Of a stretch of DNA of 64,000 nucleotides, positions 44,197 through 54,322 are shown one piece after another. Source of the stretch: Halothiobacillus sp. (GTDB lineage Bacteria; Pseudomonadota; Gammaproteobacteria; Halothiobacillales; Halothiobacillaceae). Within the stretch, counting starts at the first letter, position 1, and each line of letters starts with the position of its first letter. The position numbers and the translations under genes were made by a program. The notes under the pieces are model-generated. The model did no database searches. It was not told where the DNA came from and saw only the letters and a program-made list of their open reading frames with translations. Where the stretch lies: positions 310,001 to 374,000 of the forward strand of contig JADQCE010000001.1 in the NCBI GenBank assembly GCA_016278265.1, given 5' to 3'.

Positions 44197-44604
44197 ATGA
44201 GCTTGTACGACGTATTCAATATCTCGTCCTCCGCGATGGCGGCGCAATCGACTCGATTGAACACCACCGCATCGAACCTGGCGAATGCCAATGTGGATGC
44301 CTCCTCACCGGAAGAGGCCTACAAGGCAAGACAGCCGGTATTCCAGACCGTGCTCGAGGCCAATGGCGGTCGTGGCGTGAAGGTCGTCGGGATAACGGAG
44401 TCCCAGGCTCAGGTGGCGCCGAAGCACGACCCGGGCAATCCGTTGGCCGATGAGAACGGCTATGTCTACAGCTCGAACGTCAATCCGGTTGAGGAGATGG
44501 TCAACATGCTGTCGGCCTCGCGCACGTACCAGACCAACGTCCAGGTGATGGATACCACCAAGCAGCTCGCCATGCGCACGCTGCAACTGGGGCAAGGGCA
44601 GTAA
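44197..44604 (+). CDS. flgC: Flagellar basal-body rod protein FlgC
   Basis: The 135-residue rod protein has MAAQSTRLNTTASNLANANV at the N-terminus. It ends with the shared axial C-terminal helix NPVEEMVNMLSASRTYQTNVQVMDTTKQLAMRTLQLGQ. AGGCAGGTGA precedes the ATG. It lies 52 bases after flgB. Confidence 0.96.
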   Translation: MSLYDVFNISSSAMAAQSTRLNTTASNLANANVDASSPEEAYKARQPVFQTVLEANGGRGVKVVGITESQAQVAPKHDPGNPLADENGYVYSSNVNPVEEMVNMLSASRTYQTNVQVMDTTKQLAMRTLQLGQGQ

Positions 44605-44629
44605 GCCTTAAAACGACAGGAGGCACGAC

Positions 44630-45331
44630 ATGGCCAGTTCAGTGACCAATGACATCTATTCCGATCTCGGGCTTGCGGCGACCAAGAGCAATAAGGGCGA
44701 GAGCAAGGAAAATCTTGATCAGACGGATTTCCTCAAGCTCTTGACCAAGCAGATGGAAAACCAGGATCCGATGAAGCCGATGGACAACACACAGATGGTC
44801 GCCCAGATGGCACAGTTTTCCTCACTTGAGGGCATAACCAAGCTAAACGAGACGGTCTCTGGATTTGAGGATTCGGTGCAGTCCAACCAGGTGATGCAGG
44901 CCTCGGCACTGATCGGCAAGGCTGCGATGGTCAAGGGCGACACGGCCAAGATGTACAGCATGGAGCAGGCCGATGGCAGTAGCCTGCCCTCCGGCATTCT
45001 GGGTGCCGTGGACGTGCCGGCTGGGGCCTCGAAGATGAGTGTGGAGATCACCAATGCCAATGGTCAGGTGGTCAAGACGATGGATGTACCGGTCAATGGC
45101 GAGGATCGGCAGTCGTTCTCCTGGGACGGGCGGTTGGCTGATGGGCGACCGGCCCCGGAGGGAAACTACAAGGTGAACGCGAACGCCACGGTGGACGGAG
45201 AAGGGCAGGCGCCCCAGACCTACGTCGGGGCGGTGATCAGCAGCGTGGGCGTGACCAAGAATGGTCCGGAATTGAATCTCGACGGTTTGTCTGCGGTCAA
45301 GCTCTCGGATATTGTCGAAATCATTAACTAA
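44630..45331 (+). CDS. flgD: Flagellar hook assembly scaffold FlgD
   Basis: FlgD caps the growing hook. The 233-residue protein has the export/cap region LDQTDFLKLLTKQMENQDPMKPMDNTQMVAQMAQFSSLEG. Tudor-like and fibronectin-like domains follow, with MSVEITNANGQVVKTMDVPVNGEDRQSFSWDGRLADGRPAPEGNYKV. AGGAGG precedes the ATG. Confidence 0.95.
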   Translation: MASSVTNDIYSDLGLAATKSNKGESKENLDQTDFLKLLTKQMENQDPMKPMDNTQMVAQMAQFSSLEGITKLNETVSGFEDSVQSNQVMQASALIGKAAMVKGDTAKMYSMEQADGSSLPSGILGAVDVPAGASKMSVEITNANGQVVKTMDVPVNGEDRQSFSWDGRLADGRPAPEGNYKVNANATVDGEGQAPQTYVGAVISSVGVTKNGPELNLDGLSAVKLSDIVEIIN

Positions 45332-45345
45332 TCGGAGGACGAGTC

Positions 45346-46653
45346 ATGTCGTTCAATACCTCCATCAGCGGCCTGAACGCCGCACAGAAAGACCTCTCGG
45401 TGACGGGCAACAATATCGCCAACGCCAAGTCCACCGGCTTTAAGAAGTCGCGGGCGGAGTTCGGTGACATCTATGCCGTCAGTGCCTTCGGCAACAGCAA
45501 GACGGCCGTGGGGCAGGGCGTCATCAACCAGGCGGTGACCCAGCAGTTCTCGCAGGGCAACCTCGAGTTCACCGACAACTCGCTCGACCTGGCGATTTCC
45601 GGTCAGGGCTTCTTCGCTTTCCAGCCGTCGCTGGACTCGAATGAGTCGGTCTTTAGCCGGGCCGGGGCGCTGGGCGTGAACAAGGACGGTTATCTGGTCA
45701 ATCAGGCGGGCGAATACCTCAAGGCGCTGCCGGTAAACGTGAACGGAACATTGCAATCGACCTCGCTCGCCACCTCCACGGCGGTCCAGTTGCCGGTCGC
45801 TGCGGGTGCGCCGCAGGCGACTACCAAAGCGAGCCTGTCACTGAACCTGCCTGCGGGGGCCCAGACGCCGCCGGTCACCACCTTCGATCCGGACACGCCG
45901 GATTCGTATAACCAAGCGAATTCGCAGCGGGTTTATGACTCGTTGGGCAACCCGACCACGTTGACCAGCTATTTCGTGAAAAATGATCCAGCCACTAATG
46001 GGGGGATCGATAACCAGTGGACGGTCCATTACCAAATTGCCGATCAGCCCGTTTCTCCGGCTTATGCCGGTGATAGCGTCATCACCTCACAGACCGTTAC
46101 CTTTGATACCGGCGGCAATCTGATCACCACTGGCGCCAACGCGCCCAATCCGCCCAACCCGGTCATTTTGACTGAAGACGGGGGCGACTTGGGCACCGGC
46201 GCGGCCGACCTGAATATCGCCATGACCTTCCGCACGGATTCGACCCAATACAATGGGCCGTTCAACATTGCCGATCAGTCAGCCGACGGCAATACCACCG
46301 GTCAGCTGACCGGCATCTCGGTGGGCACAGACGGTTTGATCCGAGCGAGCTACACCAACGGTGAAAATATTGCGCTGGGCAAGGTGGCCCTGGTCGACTT
46401 CCGTAACCCGCAGGGCCTCAAGCAGGTGGGCGACAACCAGTGGATCGAATCGATCGATTCGGGTGAGCCACTGGCGGGTGAGGCCGGCACCGGGACCTTC
46501 GGTGCGATCCAGGGCGGTGCCCTGGAGACCTCGAATACGGACCTGACCCAGGAGCTGGTCAACCTGATCACCGCGCAGCGGAACTTTCAGGCCAACTCGC
46601 GTGCGATCGAGGCCAACAAGACCCTGAGCGACACCATTATCGGCATTCGCTGA
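45346..46653 (+). CDS. flgE: Flagellar hook protein FlgE
   Basis: The 435-residue hook subunit starts MSFNTSISGLNAAQKDLSVTGNNIANAKSTGFKKSRAEFGD. It has the FlgE middle region with DLAISGQGFFAFQP and ends with the axial helix TDLTQELVNLITAQRNFQANSRAIEANKTLSDTIIGIR. Length is typical. It is the last gene of the flgBCDE unit and is followed by a strong terminator. Confidence 0.96.
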   Translation: MSFNTSISGLNAAQKDLSVTGNNIANAKSTGFKKSRAEFGDIYAVSAFGNSKTAVGQGVINQAVTQQFSQGNLEFTDNSLDLAISGQGFFAFQPSLDSNESVFSRAGALGVNKDGYLVNQAGEYLKALPVNVNGTLQSTSLATSTAVQLPVAAGAPQATTKASLSLNLPAGAQTPPVTTFDPDTPDSYNQANSQRVYDSLGNPTTLTSYFVKNDPATNGGIDNQWTVHYQIADQPVSPAYAGDSVITSQTVTFDTGGNLITTGANAPNPPNPVILTEDGGDLGTGAADLNIAMTFRTDSTQYNGPFNIADQSADGNTTGQLTGISVGTDGLIRASYTNGENIALGKVALVDFRNPQGLKQVGDNQWIESIDSGEPLAGEAGTGTFGAIQGGALETSNTDLTQELVNLITAQRNFQANSRAIEANKTLSDTIIGIR

Positions 46654-46680
46654 TCTAGTCCGCGATCATTCGATAAGACC

Positions 46681-46704
46681 AGGCGGCCCGCGGGCCGCCT
46701 TTTT
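46681..46704 (+). terminator. Intrinsic terminator after flgE
   Basis: AGGCGGCCC, GC, GGGCCGCCT then TTTT closes the flgBCDE transcript 27 bases past the flgE stop and precedes the sigma-54 promoter of the next unit. Confidence 0.9.
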
Positions 46705-46753
46705 CGTGTCGGCAAGTGGTCCAATCGCGGCGCCTTTCCTCTTGATGCCGTTT

Positions 46754-46770
46754 CTGGCACGTCTCCTGCA
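46754..46770 (+). promoter_or_regulatory. Sigma-54 promoter of flgFGHIJ
   Basis: CTGGCACG-TCTC-CTGCA has GG at 46756-46757 and GC at 46768-46769, 12 bp apart, and matches the consensus at nearly every position. It lies 60 bp upstream of flgF. Confidence 0.9.
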
Positions 46771-46829
46771 TTAACCACGACATCGGGGCATTTTCCCCTG
46801 TCTGATCACTGAATGATGGAGGTGTTGTG

Positions 46830-47573
46830 ATGGATCGTCTGGCCTATATCGCCATGAGCGGTGCCTCGCAGACATTACGGGCCCAGGCCACTAACGCCAA
46901 TAATTTGGCGAACGTGAACACCCAGGGTTTCAAGGCCGACATCGACGCCTTCGCCGCCTTGCCGGTCTACGGCCCGGGGCAGGCATCGCGGGCCTATACC
47001 GAGGCGCAGGGCAAGGGTGCGGACTTCTCCGCCGGCCCCCTGATGACGACCGGTAGGGATCTCGACATCGCCGTCAAGGGCGAGGGGTTCATCGCGGTGG
47101 AGGCCCCCGATGGCCGCACCGCCTATACCCGCCGCGGCGATCTTCACCTGACGGCCAACGGCCAGTTGCAGACTGGGCAGGGCGATCCGGTGATGGGCAA
47201 TCAGGGGCCGATCGCCATACCGCCGGCCGAGAAGATCGATATTCACGCCGACGGCAGCATCAGCATCATCCCGGTGGGTGGTCAGGCCAACGCGCCGGCG
47301 ATGGTCGATCGCATTCGACTGGTCAATCCGGATCAGGCCGATCTGACCAAAGGCGGGGATGGGCGCTTTTCCCTTCGCCAAGGTGCCGATGAGCCGCAGG
47401 CCGATGCGGCGGTGCAGGTGGCCAGTGGCGTGCTCGAGGGCAGCAACGTCAATGCCGTCGAGGCGATGGTCAACATGATCGAGTATGGCCGCATGTTCGA
47501 AACACAGAGCCGCATGATTCGCACGGCAGACGAGAACGGCGAAGCCGCCGACCGCCTGATGCGTCTCGGTTAA
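46830..47573 (+). CDS. flgF: Flagellar basal-body rod protein FlgF
   Basis: The 247-residue distal rod protein starts [38 protein letters not shown]. It has DIAVKGEGFIAVEAPDGRTAYTRRGDLHLTANGQL and ends NAVEAMVNMIEYGRMFETQSRMIRTADENGEAADRLMRLG. GGAGG lies seven bases before the ATG at 46830. It is the first gene of the second sigma-54 unit. Confidence 0.95.
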   Translation: MDRLAYIAMSGASQTLRAQATNANNLANVNTQGFKADIDAFAALPVYGPGQASRAYTEAQGKGADFSAGPLMTTGRDLDIAVKGEGFIAVEAPDGRTAYTRRGDLHLTANGQLQTGQGDPVMGNQGPIAIPPAEKIDIHADGSISIIPVGGQANAPAMVDRIRLVNPDQADLTKGGDGRFSLRQGADEPQADAAVQVASGVLEGSNVNAVEAMVNMIEYGRMFETQSRMIRTADENGEAADRLMRLG

Positions 47574-47594
47574 TTCAGTTAGGGGAGACACACC

Positions 47595-48383
47595 ATGACC
47601 ACACCCGCACTCTGGACAGCAAAGACCGGCCTGGACGCGCAGCAGACGCGCATGTCGGTGATTTCCAACAACCTCGCCAACGTTAACACCACCGGCTTCA
47701 AGCGTGATCGGGCGGTGTTCGAGGATCTGATCTATCAGAACTACCGCCAGGTCGGCGCGGCGAACAACCAGCAGGATGAGGTGCCGACCGGCCTCAATGT
47801 TGGCACCGGTGTCCGCGTCGTGGCGACCGAAAAGCAGCACAGCCAGGGCAATATCCAGCAGACGGACAATGCACTGGACATGGCCGTCAACGGCCGTGGG
47901 TTCTTCCAGGTGCTGCAGCCCGACGGCAACCTCGCCTATACCCGTGACGGCGATTTCGCACTCAATAGTGATGGGCAGCTGGTCACCGCCAACGGCCAGC
48001 CGGTTCAGCCGGCAATCAACGTGCCGCAGGGTGCCCAGTCGATCACCGTCGGCACGGACGGCACGGTGAGTGCCCAATTGGCCGGGCAGGCTCAGCCGGT
48101 GCAGTTAGGCAACATCCAGCTGGCCAACTTTGTCAACCCGGCTGGCCTGCAGCCGATCGGCAACAATCTCTTCGTCGAATCCGGCGCCAGTGGGGCGCCG
48201 CAGCTGAATACGCCCGGATTGAACGGCGCCGGGGCGATTCAACAGGGGGCATTGGAGAGTTCGAACGTCAACGTCGTCGAGGAGCTGGTCAGCATGATCG
48301 AGACCCAGCGCTCTTACGAGATGAACTCGAAGGCCATCTCCACGACCGACGGCATGCTCCAGTACCTCAACCAGAACGTGTAA
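47595..48383 (+). CDS. flgG: Flagellar distal rod protein FlgG
   Basis: The 262-residue protein has [41 protein letters not shown] at the start and [38 protein letters not shown] in the middle. The end is [37 protein letters not shown]. All are FlgG hallmarks. AGGGGAGA precedes the ATG. Confidence 0.97.
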   Translation: MTTPALWTAKTGLDAQQTRMSVISNNLANVNTTGFKRDRAVFEDLIYQNYRQVGAANNQQDEVPTGLNVGTGVRVVATEKQHSQGNIQQTDNALDMAVNGRGFFQVLQPDGNLAYTRDGDFALNSDGQLVTANGQPVQPAINVPQGAQSITVGTDGTVSAQLAGQAQPVQLGNIQLANFVNPAGLQPIGNNLFVESGASGAPQLNTPGLNGAGAIQQGALESSNVNVVEELVSMIETQRSYEMNSKAISTTDGMLQYLNQNV

Positions 48384-48423
48384 TGGCCCCTTCCTTGAAG
48401 GTGGCGATCGCCGGAGGCACACC

Positions 48424-49116
48424 ATGAACTCGTCAATCCACAGGCTTTTCCGGGCACCGGTCCTGGTCGGATTTGTGCTGCTGGCCGGCTGCGCCAGTCA
48501 GCCGCCGATTAAACCCGATCCGCAGTTCAACGCCGCGATGCCGCCGGAGGCATCCGAGCACAATCCCGTGCAGAGCAATGGCGCGATCTTCCAGACCGGC
48601 CAGGTGGACAACCTGTTCGTCGATTCGCGTCCCTACCGCGTTGGCGACATCCTGACGGTGATTCTCGAGGAGCGCATGCGGGCGTCCAAGAGTGCGCAGA
48701 CCTCGACCGGGAAGAGTCAGGAGACGGCGATCACTCCGCCGAACATCCTCGGGCTGACCGGGCCGGCAATCGAGCGGCTCAACGCCCAGATTTCCGGTGA
48801 GCGTGACTTCGCCGGTGACGGGGAAAGCAGCCAGCAGAACACCCTCAATGGCCAGATTACCGTCACGGTCGCCCGCGTGCTCTCCAACGGCAACCTGGTG
48901 ATTCGCGGCCAGAAGTGGATCGGGATCAACCAGGGCAGCGAGTTCATCAAGCTCGCCGGCATGGTTCGGCCTGAGGATATCGCTGCCGACAACACCGTCA
49001 TGTCCACCCGGGTTGCCAACGCCAAGATCGCCTACGGCGGGGAAGGCGTGATCAACGAATCGAACAACATGGGCTGGATGGCGCGCTTCTTCAACAGCCC
49101 GGTCTTCCCCTTCTGA
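48424..49116 (+). CDS. flgH: Flagellar L-ring lipoprotein FlgH
   Basis: FlgH forms the outer-membrane ring. The 230-residue precursor has a signal peptide ending in the lipobox LLAGC (lipidated cysteine 23). The family core includes [68 protein letters not shown] and [32 protein letters not shown]. Its stop shares one base with an ATG at 49116. Confidence 0.96.
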   Translation: MNSSIHRLFRAPVLVGFVLLAGCASQPPIKPDPQFNAAMPPEASEHNPVQSNGAIFQTGQVDNLFVDSRPYRVGDILTVILEERMRASKSAQTSTGKSQETAITPPNILGLTGPAIERLNAQISGERDFAGDGESSQQNTLNGQITVTVARVLSNGNLVIRGQKWIGINQGSEFIKLAGMVRPEDIAADNTVMSTRVANAKIAYGGEGVINESNNMGWMARFFNSPVFPF

Positions 49117-49127
49117 TGGTGGAACGC

Positions 49128-50261
49128 ATGAACATCAACCTACACATTCGAGCGTTTTTCGTCGGCCTGCTCCCCCTGTTGCTCGCAACCGGCGCGGTGA
49201 CCTTCTCCCCTTTGGCGGGCGCCGAGCGCATCAAGGACGTGGCGAGTTTCGCCGGGGTGCGTGACAACCAGTTGATCGGTTACGGCATCGTTGTGGGCCT
49301 GGCCGGCACGGGTGACCAGACCACCCAGGTGCCGTTCACCCGCCAGAGTATTCAGAACATGCTCGAGCGCCAGGGGCTTTCCCCGGATGGCGGCAACGTC
49401 CAGCTGAACAACGTCGCGGCGGTCATGGTCACGGCCGATTTGCCGCCGTTCGCCAAGCCGGGGCAGACGATCGACGTCACGGTTTCCTCGATCGGCAACG
49501 CCGACAGCCTGCGTGGGGGCGAACTTCTGATGACGCCGCTGAAGGGCGCGGACGACAACATCTATGCCGTGGCCCAGGGCAGCCTGATCGTCGGCGGGCT
49601 GGATGCTTCGGGGCGTGACGGCTCACGCGTGACCGTCAACATTCCCACGGTTGGCCGCGTCCCCAACGGCGCGACGGTCGAGCGCAGCGTGCCTTCCAAG
49701 ATGGGTGGTGCCGGGGCGGTGTTCCTCAATCTGCGCGAGCCTGACTTCACGACCGCGCGGCGCATGGAACAGGCCATCAACGATTCGCTCGGCGGTGACG
49801 TGGCGCAGGCGGTCGATGGCGGCACGATCAAGGTGCGCGCGCCGGATTCGCCCGACCAGCGGGTCGGTTTCATGTCGGTGCTGGAGAACATCCGTGTCGA
49901 GCCGGGCCACGGGCCGGCACGGGTGGTGGTCAACTCGCGCAGCGGGACGGTCGTCATCGGCCAGAACGTCACGATCGAGGCCGCGGCCGTCTCGCACGGC
50001 AACCTGACGGTCACGGTGGACGAGAGCCTCAACGTCTCCCAGCCCGCCCCGTTCAGTGAGGGCGAGACGGTCGTTACGCCGGAGTCGGATGTCGCCGTGC
50101 AGGAGGCGAACAATCCCGCGTTCGTGTTCGATCCGGGCGTGAAGCTCAACGACATTGTCAAGGCGATCAACGCCGTCGGCGCCTCACCATCGGACCTGGT
50201 CGCCATCCTGCAGGCGCTCAAAAGCGCCGGGGCGCTCAAGGCCCAGTTGATCGTGATCTGA
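49128..50261 (+). CDS. flgI: Flagellar P-ring protein FlgI
   Basis: FlgI forms the periplasmic ring and needs FlgA. The protein (377 residues from the ATG at 49128) has a signal peptide ([24 protein letters not shown]). The mature start is [33 protein letters not shown]. Also seen are [19 protein letters not shown] and the C-terminal [15 protein letters not shown]. An ATG at 49116 overlapping flgH is an alternative; I prefer 49128 because GGTGGA precedes it. Confidence 0.95.
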   Translation: MNINLHIRAFFVGLLPLLLATGAVTFSPLAGAERIKDVASFAGVRDNQLIGYGIVVGLAGTGDQTTQVPFTRQSIQNMLERQGLSPDGGNVQLNNVAAVMVTADLPPFAKPGQTIDVTVSSIGNADSLRGGELLMTPLKGADDNIYAVAQGSLIVGGLDASGRDGSRVTVNIPTVGRVPNGATVERSVPSKMGGAGAVFLNLREPDFTTARRMEQAINDSLGGDVAQAVDGGTIKVRAPDSPDQRVGFMSVLENIRVEPGHGPARVVVNSRSGTVVIGQNVTIEAAAVSHGNLTVTVDESLNVSQPAPFSEGETVVTPESDVAVQEANNPAFVFDPGVKLNDIVKAINAVGASPSDLVAILQALKSAGALKAQLIVI

Positions 50262-50270
50262 GGTGACGTG

Positions 50271-51311
50271 ATGGTCAGTCCTGCACAAATCCAGTCTTAT
50301 ACCGACTTTCAGGGCCTGAATCAGCTCAAGGCCCAGGCCGGCAAGGACCCCGGGCAGGCCCTGAAGCAGGTCGCCTCCCAGTTCGAAACGCAGTTCGTCA
50401 AGATGATGCTCGAGTCGATGCGCGAGGCCACGCCGCGCGATGGCCTGTTCAACAGCGACCAGATGAAAACCTTCGAGGGCATGTTCGACCAGGAGATCGC
50501 GCAGAAGCTCTCCAGCCGCGCCGGCGGGATCGGGTTGGCCGAGATGATCGAGCGCCAGCTCTCCAAGCAGGCCGGCGGCATGGACGGTGAACGGCCATCG
50601 GAGGGCTTCCCGCTGAAAGTCAGCGAGGAAGGGGGGGTGGTCGAGCAGGCACCGCGTGCCTACCCGTTGCCCGATGCCTCCGAATGGACCCTGCGTCCGC
50701 ACGCCTGGATGCAGAAGGACCGGGAGACCGAAGGCGTCCCCGCGGAGGACAAGAAACTGGCGCAGCCGGGGCCGACGAAAGAGCGGTTGGCCGCGCTGGA
50801 TTCGTCCGAGGCGGCGAGCCTCAAGAAACAGCCGGCCTACTGGGAATCGCCGGAGCAATTCGTCGAAGCCATCCTCCCGCATGCCCGGGAGGCGGCCGAC
50901 AAGCTGGGTGTCTCGCCAAAGGTCCTGGTGGCCCAGTCGGCGCTGGAAACCGGCTGGGGCAAGCACGTGCCGCATGATGATGGAGGGCAGGCCAGCAACA
51001 ACTTCTTCGGCATCAAGGCCGATCGCGGCTGGGATGGCGAACGCCAGGTCCATGGCACGCTGGAGTTCGAGTCCGGCAGCCTGGTGCGTCGACAGGCGGC
51101 TTTCCGCGAGTACGACTCGATGGCTGCGTCCTTCAACGACTTTGCTCGCTTCATCCAGGAGAACCCCCGCTACGGCAAGGCCCTGGAGGCCCGTGATGAT
51201 CCCGAGCAATTCGCCCGCGAGCTGCAGCAGGCCGGCTACGCCACCGATCCCCGATACGCCGACAAGCTGATCTCGATCATGAACTCGCCGGCGATGAAGG
51301 ACGCTGTGTGA
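50271..51311 (+). CDS. flgJ: Rod assembly protein / peptidoglycan hydrolase FlgJ
   Basis: FlgJ caps the rod and locally cleaves peptidoglycan. The 346-residue protein has an N-terminal rod-binding domain (ALKQVASQFETQFVKMMLESMREATPRDGLFNSDQMKTFEGMFDQEIAQKLS). A variable charged linker follows, and then a C-terminal glucosaminidase domain with the catalytic glutamate in AQSALETGWGK and NNFFGIKADRGWDG. Dual-domain FlgJ is typical of beta- and gammaproteobacteria. AGGTG precedes the ATG at 50271. Confidence 0.95.
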   Translation: MVSPAQIQSYTDFQGLNQLKAQAGKDPGQALKQVASQFETQFVKMMLESMREATPRDGLFNSDQMKTFEGMFDQEIAQKLSSRAGGIGLAEMIERQLSKQAGGMDGERPSEGFPLKVSEEGGVVEQAPRAYPLPDASEWTLRPHAWMQKDRETEGVPAEDKKLAQPGPTKERLAALDSSEAASLKKQPAYWESPEQFVEAILPHAREAADKLGVSPKVLVAQSALETGWGKHVPHDDGGQASNNFFGIKADRGWDGERQVHGTLEFESGSLVRRQAAFREYDSMAASFNDFARFIQENPRYGKALEARDDPEQFARELQQAGYATDPRYADKLISIMNSPAMKDAV

Positions 51312-51328
51312 TCGGGCCAAGCCTTCGT

Positions 51329-51355
51329 TCAAGTTTTTCCTTAATCGGCCGATAA
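51329..51355 (+). promoter_or_regulatory. FliA (sigma-28) promoter of flgK-flgL
   Basis: TCAA (51329-51332), 15 bp, GCCGATAA (51348-51355): the -10 part is perfect and the -35 part has one mismatch. It lies 30 bp upstream of flgK, separating this late pair from the sigma-54 unit. Confidence 0.9.
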
Positions 51356-51385
51356 GGTCGGCAGTAAACCCTTTGAGGCCTCATC

Positions 51386-53083
51386 ATGGCGGACATTCTC
51401 AGCAACTCGGTCAGCGGCCTGCTCTCGGTGCAACGCGCACTGGCGACGACCGGGCACAACGTCTCGAATGCCAATGTCGAAGGCTACTCCCGCCAGCGCG
51501 TGGAGATGAGTGCGCAAATGCCCCAGTTCATGGGTAACGGGTATGTCGGCACGGGGACGAAAGTGGACAGCATCACGCGCAACTTCGATCAGTTCGTCGA
51601 GAGTCAGTTGCGTGATGCCACCAGTGAAAACAGCCGCCTGGGCTTCCTGCAGGATTTCGCCAGTCAGGTGACCGGTGTCCTGGGTGATACCGAAACCGGT
51701 GTTTCACAAGCCAGTCAGGCGTTTTTTAACGCCGCCGGCGACGTGGCTTCCAACCCTACCGACATCACCTCCCGGCAGGCCTTCCTGAACGAGGCGGGCG
51801 CGCTGACCGATCGACTCAATCGTGTTGATATCCAGTTGGCGCAATTGAATGCAAATGTCGGCCGGCAAGCGGGCTCGATTACCCAAGAGATCAATGTCTT
51901 TGCGGGAGAGGTGGCCGATCTCAATGACAAGATCACAACGGCCTACGCTCAGGATCCCAGTGCCTTGCCGAATGATCTTCTCGATCGCCGGGATCAACTG
52001 GTGCGCGACATTGCCAACCGGATCAATATTCGGGTGGATGACGACGGCAAAGGATCACTTAACCTAGCGGTTGGTTCGGGTCAGTCCTTGGTCACCGGCA
52101 GCGTGCACACGGATTTATCCGCCACCGCGGTTCCTAGCGGTGTGGAAATTGAAATCGACGGCAAGCCGATCACGCGGCTGGTGACCGGTGGGGATCTGGG
52201 CGGCATCGTCGAGGCCCAATCCACTCTGATTACCCCGCTGCGCAATCAACTGGGGCGTACGGCCATGGTCGTGGCACAGGAGGTCAACGCGATCCAGACA
52301 CAGGGCTTCGACCTGGATGGCAACGCCGGTGAGCCGCTGTTTTCTCTTGTGATGGAGGGCAGTGTCATCGGCAGCCCACGTAACGAGGGGAATGGCGGTG
52401 CCACCGCTGACGTCGCGGATGCGACCTTGCTGAAAGATGAGCGGTACATCGCTCGATATGACAGCAATCAATCGGAGTGGGTGATCCGTAGCGAAAAGGA
52501 TCCGGGCTCGATTTTGGCTCAGGTAGCTGTGAACGGCTCGACTACGGCGATTCCCGGCCTCGACATCACCTTTGATAGCACCCCAGCCCATGGTGACGCG
52601 CTGTACATCGATTCAGGTGTGGGTGCGGCCAGTCGGATAAGCACGCGATTGAGCGACCCGAGTGACGTGGCGGCAGCGGGCAGTGCCGACGATGGCGCAG
52701 GCGGTACGGTTACCTTGGGTTCTCGTGACAACACCAATATCCAACGCATCACGGACTTGGCCAATCAATCCGTGGTCGGGCAATCGACGTCTGACTACAA
52801 CGGCTCGCTCGACCCGGATGCGCTGGATGGCCAGACCATCGGTGGTTCACTCGCGTCTGCTGTCGGTCAGGCCGGGTCGGTGGCGCGTTCGGCCGAGTTG
52901 CAGGGAGCCTCTTCCCAGGCCGCGCTGGATAATTTGCAGGCCAGAAAGGAGTCGATCTCCGGGGTGAATCTGGATGAGGAGGCGGCCAAGCTCCTGCAAT
53001 ACCAGCAGCAATATCAGGCCTTGGCCCGGAGTATTTCCATTTCGGGGCAGTTGTTCCAGTCCGTGCTGAACGCGGTTCGTTGA
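51386..53083 (+). CDS. flgK: Flagellar hook-filament junction protein FlgK (HAP1)
   Basis: The 565-residue protein starts MADILSNSVSGLLSVQRALATTGHNVSNANVEGYSRQRVEMSAQ, the FlgK signature. It has the helical region around TDRLNRVDIQLAQLNANV and ends with GVNLDEEAAKLLQYQQQYQALARSISISGQLFQSVLNAVR. The middle (about 320-470) is variable domain sequence. FlgN is its chaperone. flgL follows after 10 bases. Confidence 0.96.
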   Translation: MADILSNSVSGLLSVQRALATTGHNVSNANVEGYSRQRVEMSAQMPQFMGNGYVGTGTKVDSITRNFDQFVESQLRDATSENSRLGFLQDFASQVTGVLGDTETGVSQASQAFFNAAGDVASNPTDITSRQAFLNEAGALTDRLNRVDIQLAQLNANVGRQAGSITQEINVFAGEVADLNDKITTAYAQDPSALPNDLLDRRDQLVRDIANRINIRVDDDGKGSLNLAVGSGQSLVTGSVHTDLSATAVPSGVEIEIDGKPITRLVTGGDLGGIVEAQSTLITPLRNQLGRTAMVVAQEVNAIQTQGFDLDGNAGEPLFSLVMEGSVIGSPRNEGNGGATADVADATLLKDERYIARYDSNQSEWVIRSEKDPGSILAQVAVNGSTTAIPGLDITFDSTPAHGDALYIDSGVGAASRISTRLSDPSDVAAAGSADDGAGGTVTLGSRDNTNIQRITDLANQSVVGQSTSDYNGSLDPDALDGQTIGGSLASAVGQAGSVARSAELQGASSQAALDNLQARKESISGVNLDEEAAKLLQYQQQYQALARSISISGQLFQSVLNAVR

Positions 53084-53093
53084 GGGTAATCTG

Positions 53094-54065
53094 ATGCGTG
53101 TTTCCACTTCCATGATTATGCAAAGCGGCCTCCAGAACCTGCAGCGTCAGCAGGCCGGAATGCTGCAAGCGCAGACGGATATCGCCACGGGGGTCAGGTT
53201 GCGAACGGCGGACGTTGATCCCGTGGCGTTCAGCCAGGTCAGCCAGATTGCCGACCAAGTGGGTCGTGTGGAGCAATTCCTGCGCAACAATGAAATGGCC
53301 GAGGGCAAGATCCGCTCGCAGGAAACCCGCTTGGCCACGAGCACCAACATTCTCCAGCGGGTGCGGGAAATCTCGTTGGAGGCCGGCAGCATTTTGCAGG
53401 ATGACACCTCCCGGCAAGTACTCAGCAACGAGTTGAGTCAGTTGCGCGATGCGCTCGCCCAGCAGATGAACGCCAAGAATGAGCGGGGGGAGTACGTCTT
53501 CTCCGGCACCCAGGCCAACCAGCAGCCGTTCGATCTCGCCTCGGGCGATGACCAGTTGATCAACCAGGCCAACCCGGCGGTCAATGCGGTGAAAGTGGAT
53601 GTCGGTGAAACGCAGCAGGTGACAATAAACCGCGTGGCCAGCGATATTTTCACCCTGGATGCCGGTGATAGCGAGTCGCCTTACCACGATCCCAGTCATC
53701 CAGCATATATTCTCAGCGAAGATGGGCCGAGGTCGGCTCTACAGGTCATTGATGACCTCAAACGGGCATTGAACGAACCGCCGCCGAAGGTGGATTTCTA
53801 TTCGGGTAGCCAGAAGGATATCGATGCGCTTCTGGGCAAGGCCATATCGGCTCGCGGTGAAATGGGCAACGACCTCAACGTGCTGGATCGTCTGAAAAAC
53901 GATCAGCAGGCCTGGAAGCTGGCAAACGAGCAGCTGATGTCCGGTTTGCGTGACACGAACATGCCTGAGGCCATTTCTCGCCTGAACGAAAATCTTTACA
54001 GCCTGCAGGCCACGCAGAAGAGCATGGTCAAGATCCAGGGGCTCTCCCTGTTCAACAGCATCTGA
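53094..54065 (+). CDS. flgL: Flagellar hook-filament junction protein FlgL (HAP3)
   Basis: The 323-residue protein starts MRVSTSMIMQSGLQNLQRQQAGMLQAQTDIATGVRLRTADVDP. It has the flagellin-like N-helix region LRDALAQQMNAKNERGEYVFSGTQANQQPFD and a C-terminal helix ending LNENLYSLQATQKSMVKIQGLSLFNSI. It closes the flagellar cluster; no terminator with a T-run is visible after it. Confidence 0.95.
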   Translation: MRVSTSMIMQSGLQNLQRQQAGMLQAQTDIATGVRLRTADVDPVAFSQVSQIADQVGRVEQFLRNNEMAEGKIRSQETRLATSTNILQRVREISLEAGSILQDDTSRQVLSNELSQLRDALAQQMNAKNERGEYVFSGTQANQQPFDLASGDDQLINQANPAVNAVKVDVGETQQVTINRVASDIFTLDAGDSESPYHDPSHPAYILSEDGPRSALQVIDDLKRALNEPPPKVDFYSGSQKDIDALLGKAISARGEMGNDLNVLDRLKNDQQAWKLANEQLMSGLRDTNMPEAISRLNENLYSLQATQKSMVKIQGLSLFNSI

Positions 54066-54288
54066 CTGAATTTGTTTGGCGCACGCACGTGATCTTGGTG
54101 CTTTAATCCGTTGCGTTCAGTCCGGTCATCGCCGCCCAGCTAGGCTGCGTTCGATTTCCTTCCTGTGTCCATTCTTGGCGGGGCAGGATCGAGACTTATT
54201 TCATGCGTCTCAAAACTCTCTTTAGCATCCATCATCCGTAACCTCGGTCGCGCGCCACTGCTGCCCTCGCCGGCGCGCCACGGCGCTG

Positions 54289-54297
54289 TGATAACAT
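54289..54297 (+). promoter_or_regulatory. Putative extended -10 promoter of fabD
   Basis: TG-A-TAACAT (54289-54297) is an extended -10 element 26 bp before the fabD ATG, in an AT-poor region, with no clear -35. The remaining part of the 257-bp gap between flgL and fabD holds no gene, terminator or repeat that I can see. Confidence 0.5.
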
Positions 54298-54322
54298 CGC
54301 CGCGATTTTTAATCGGCGAGAT

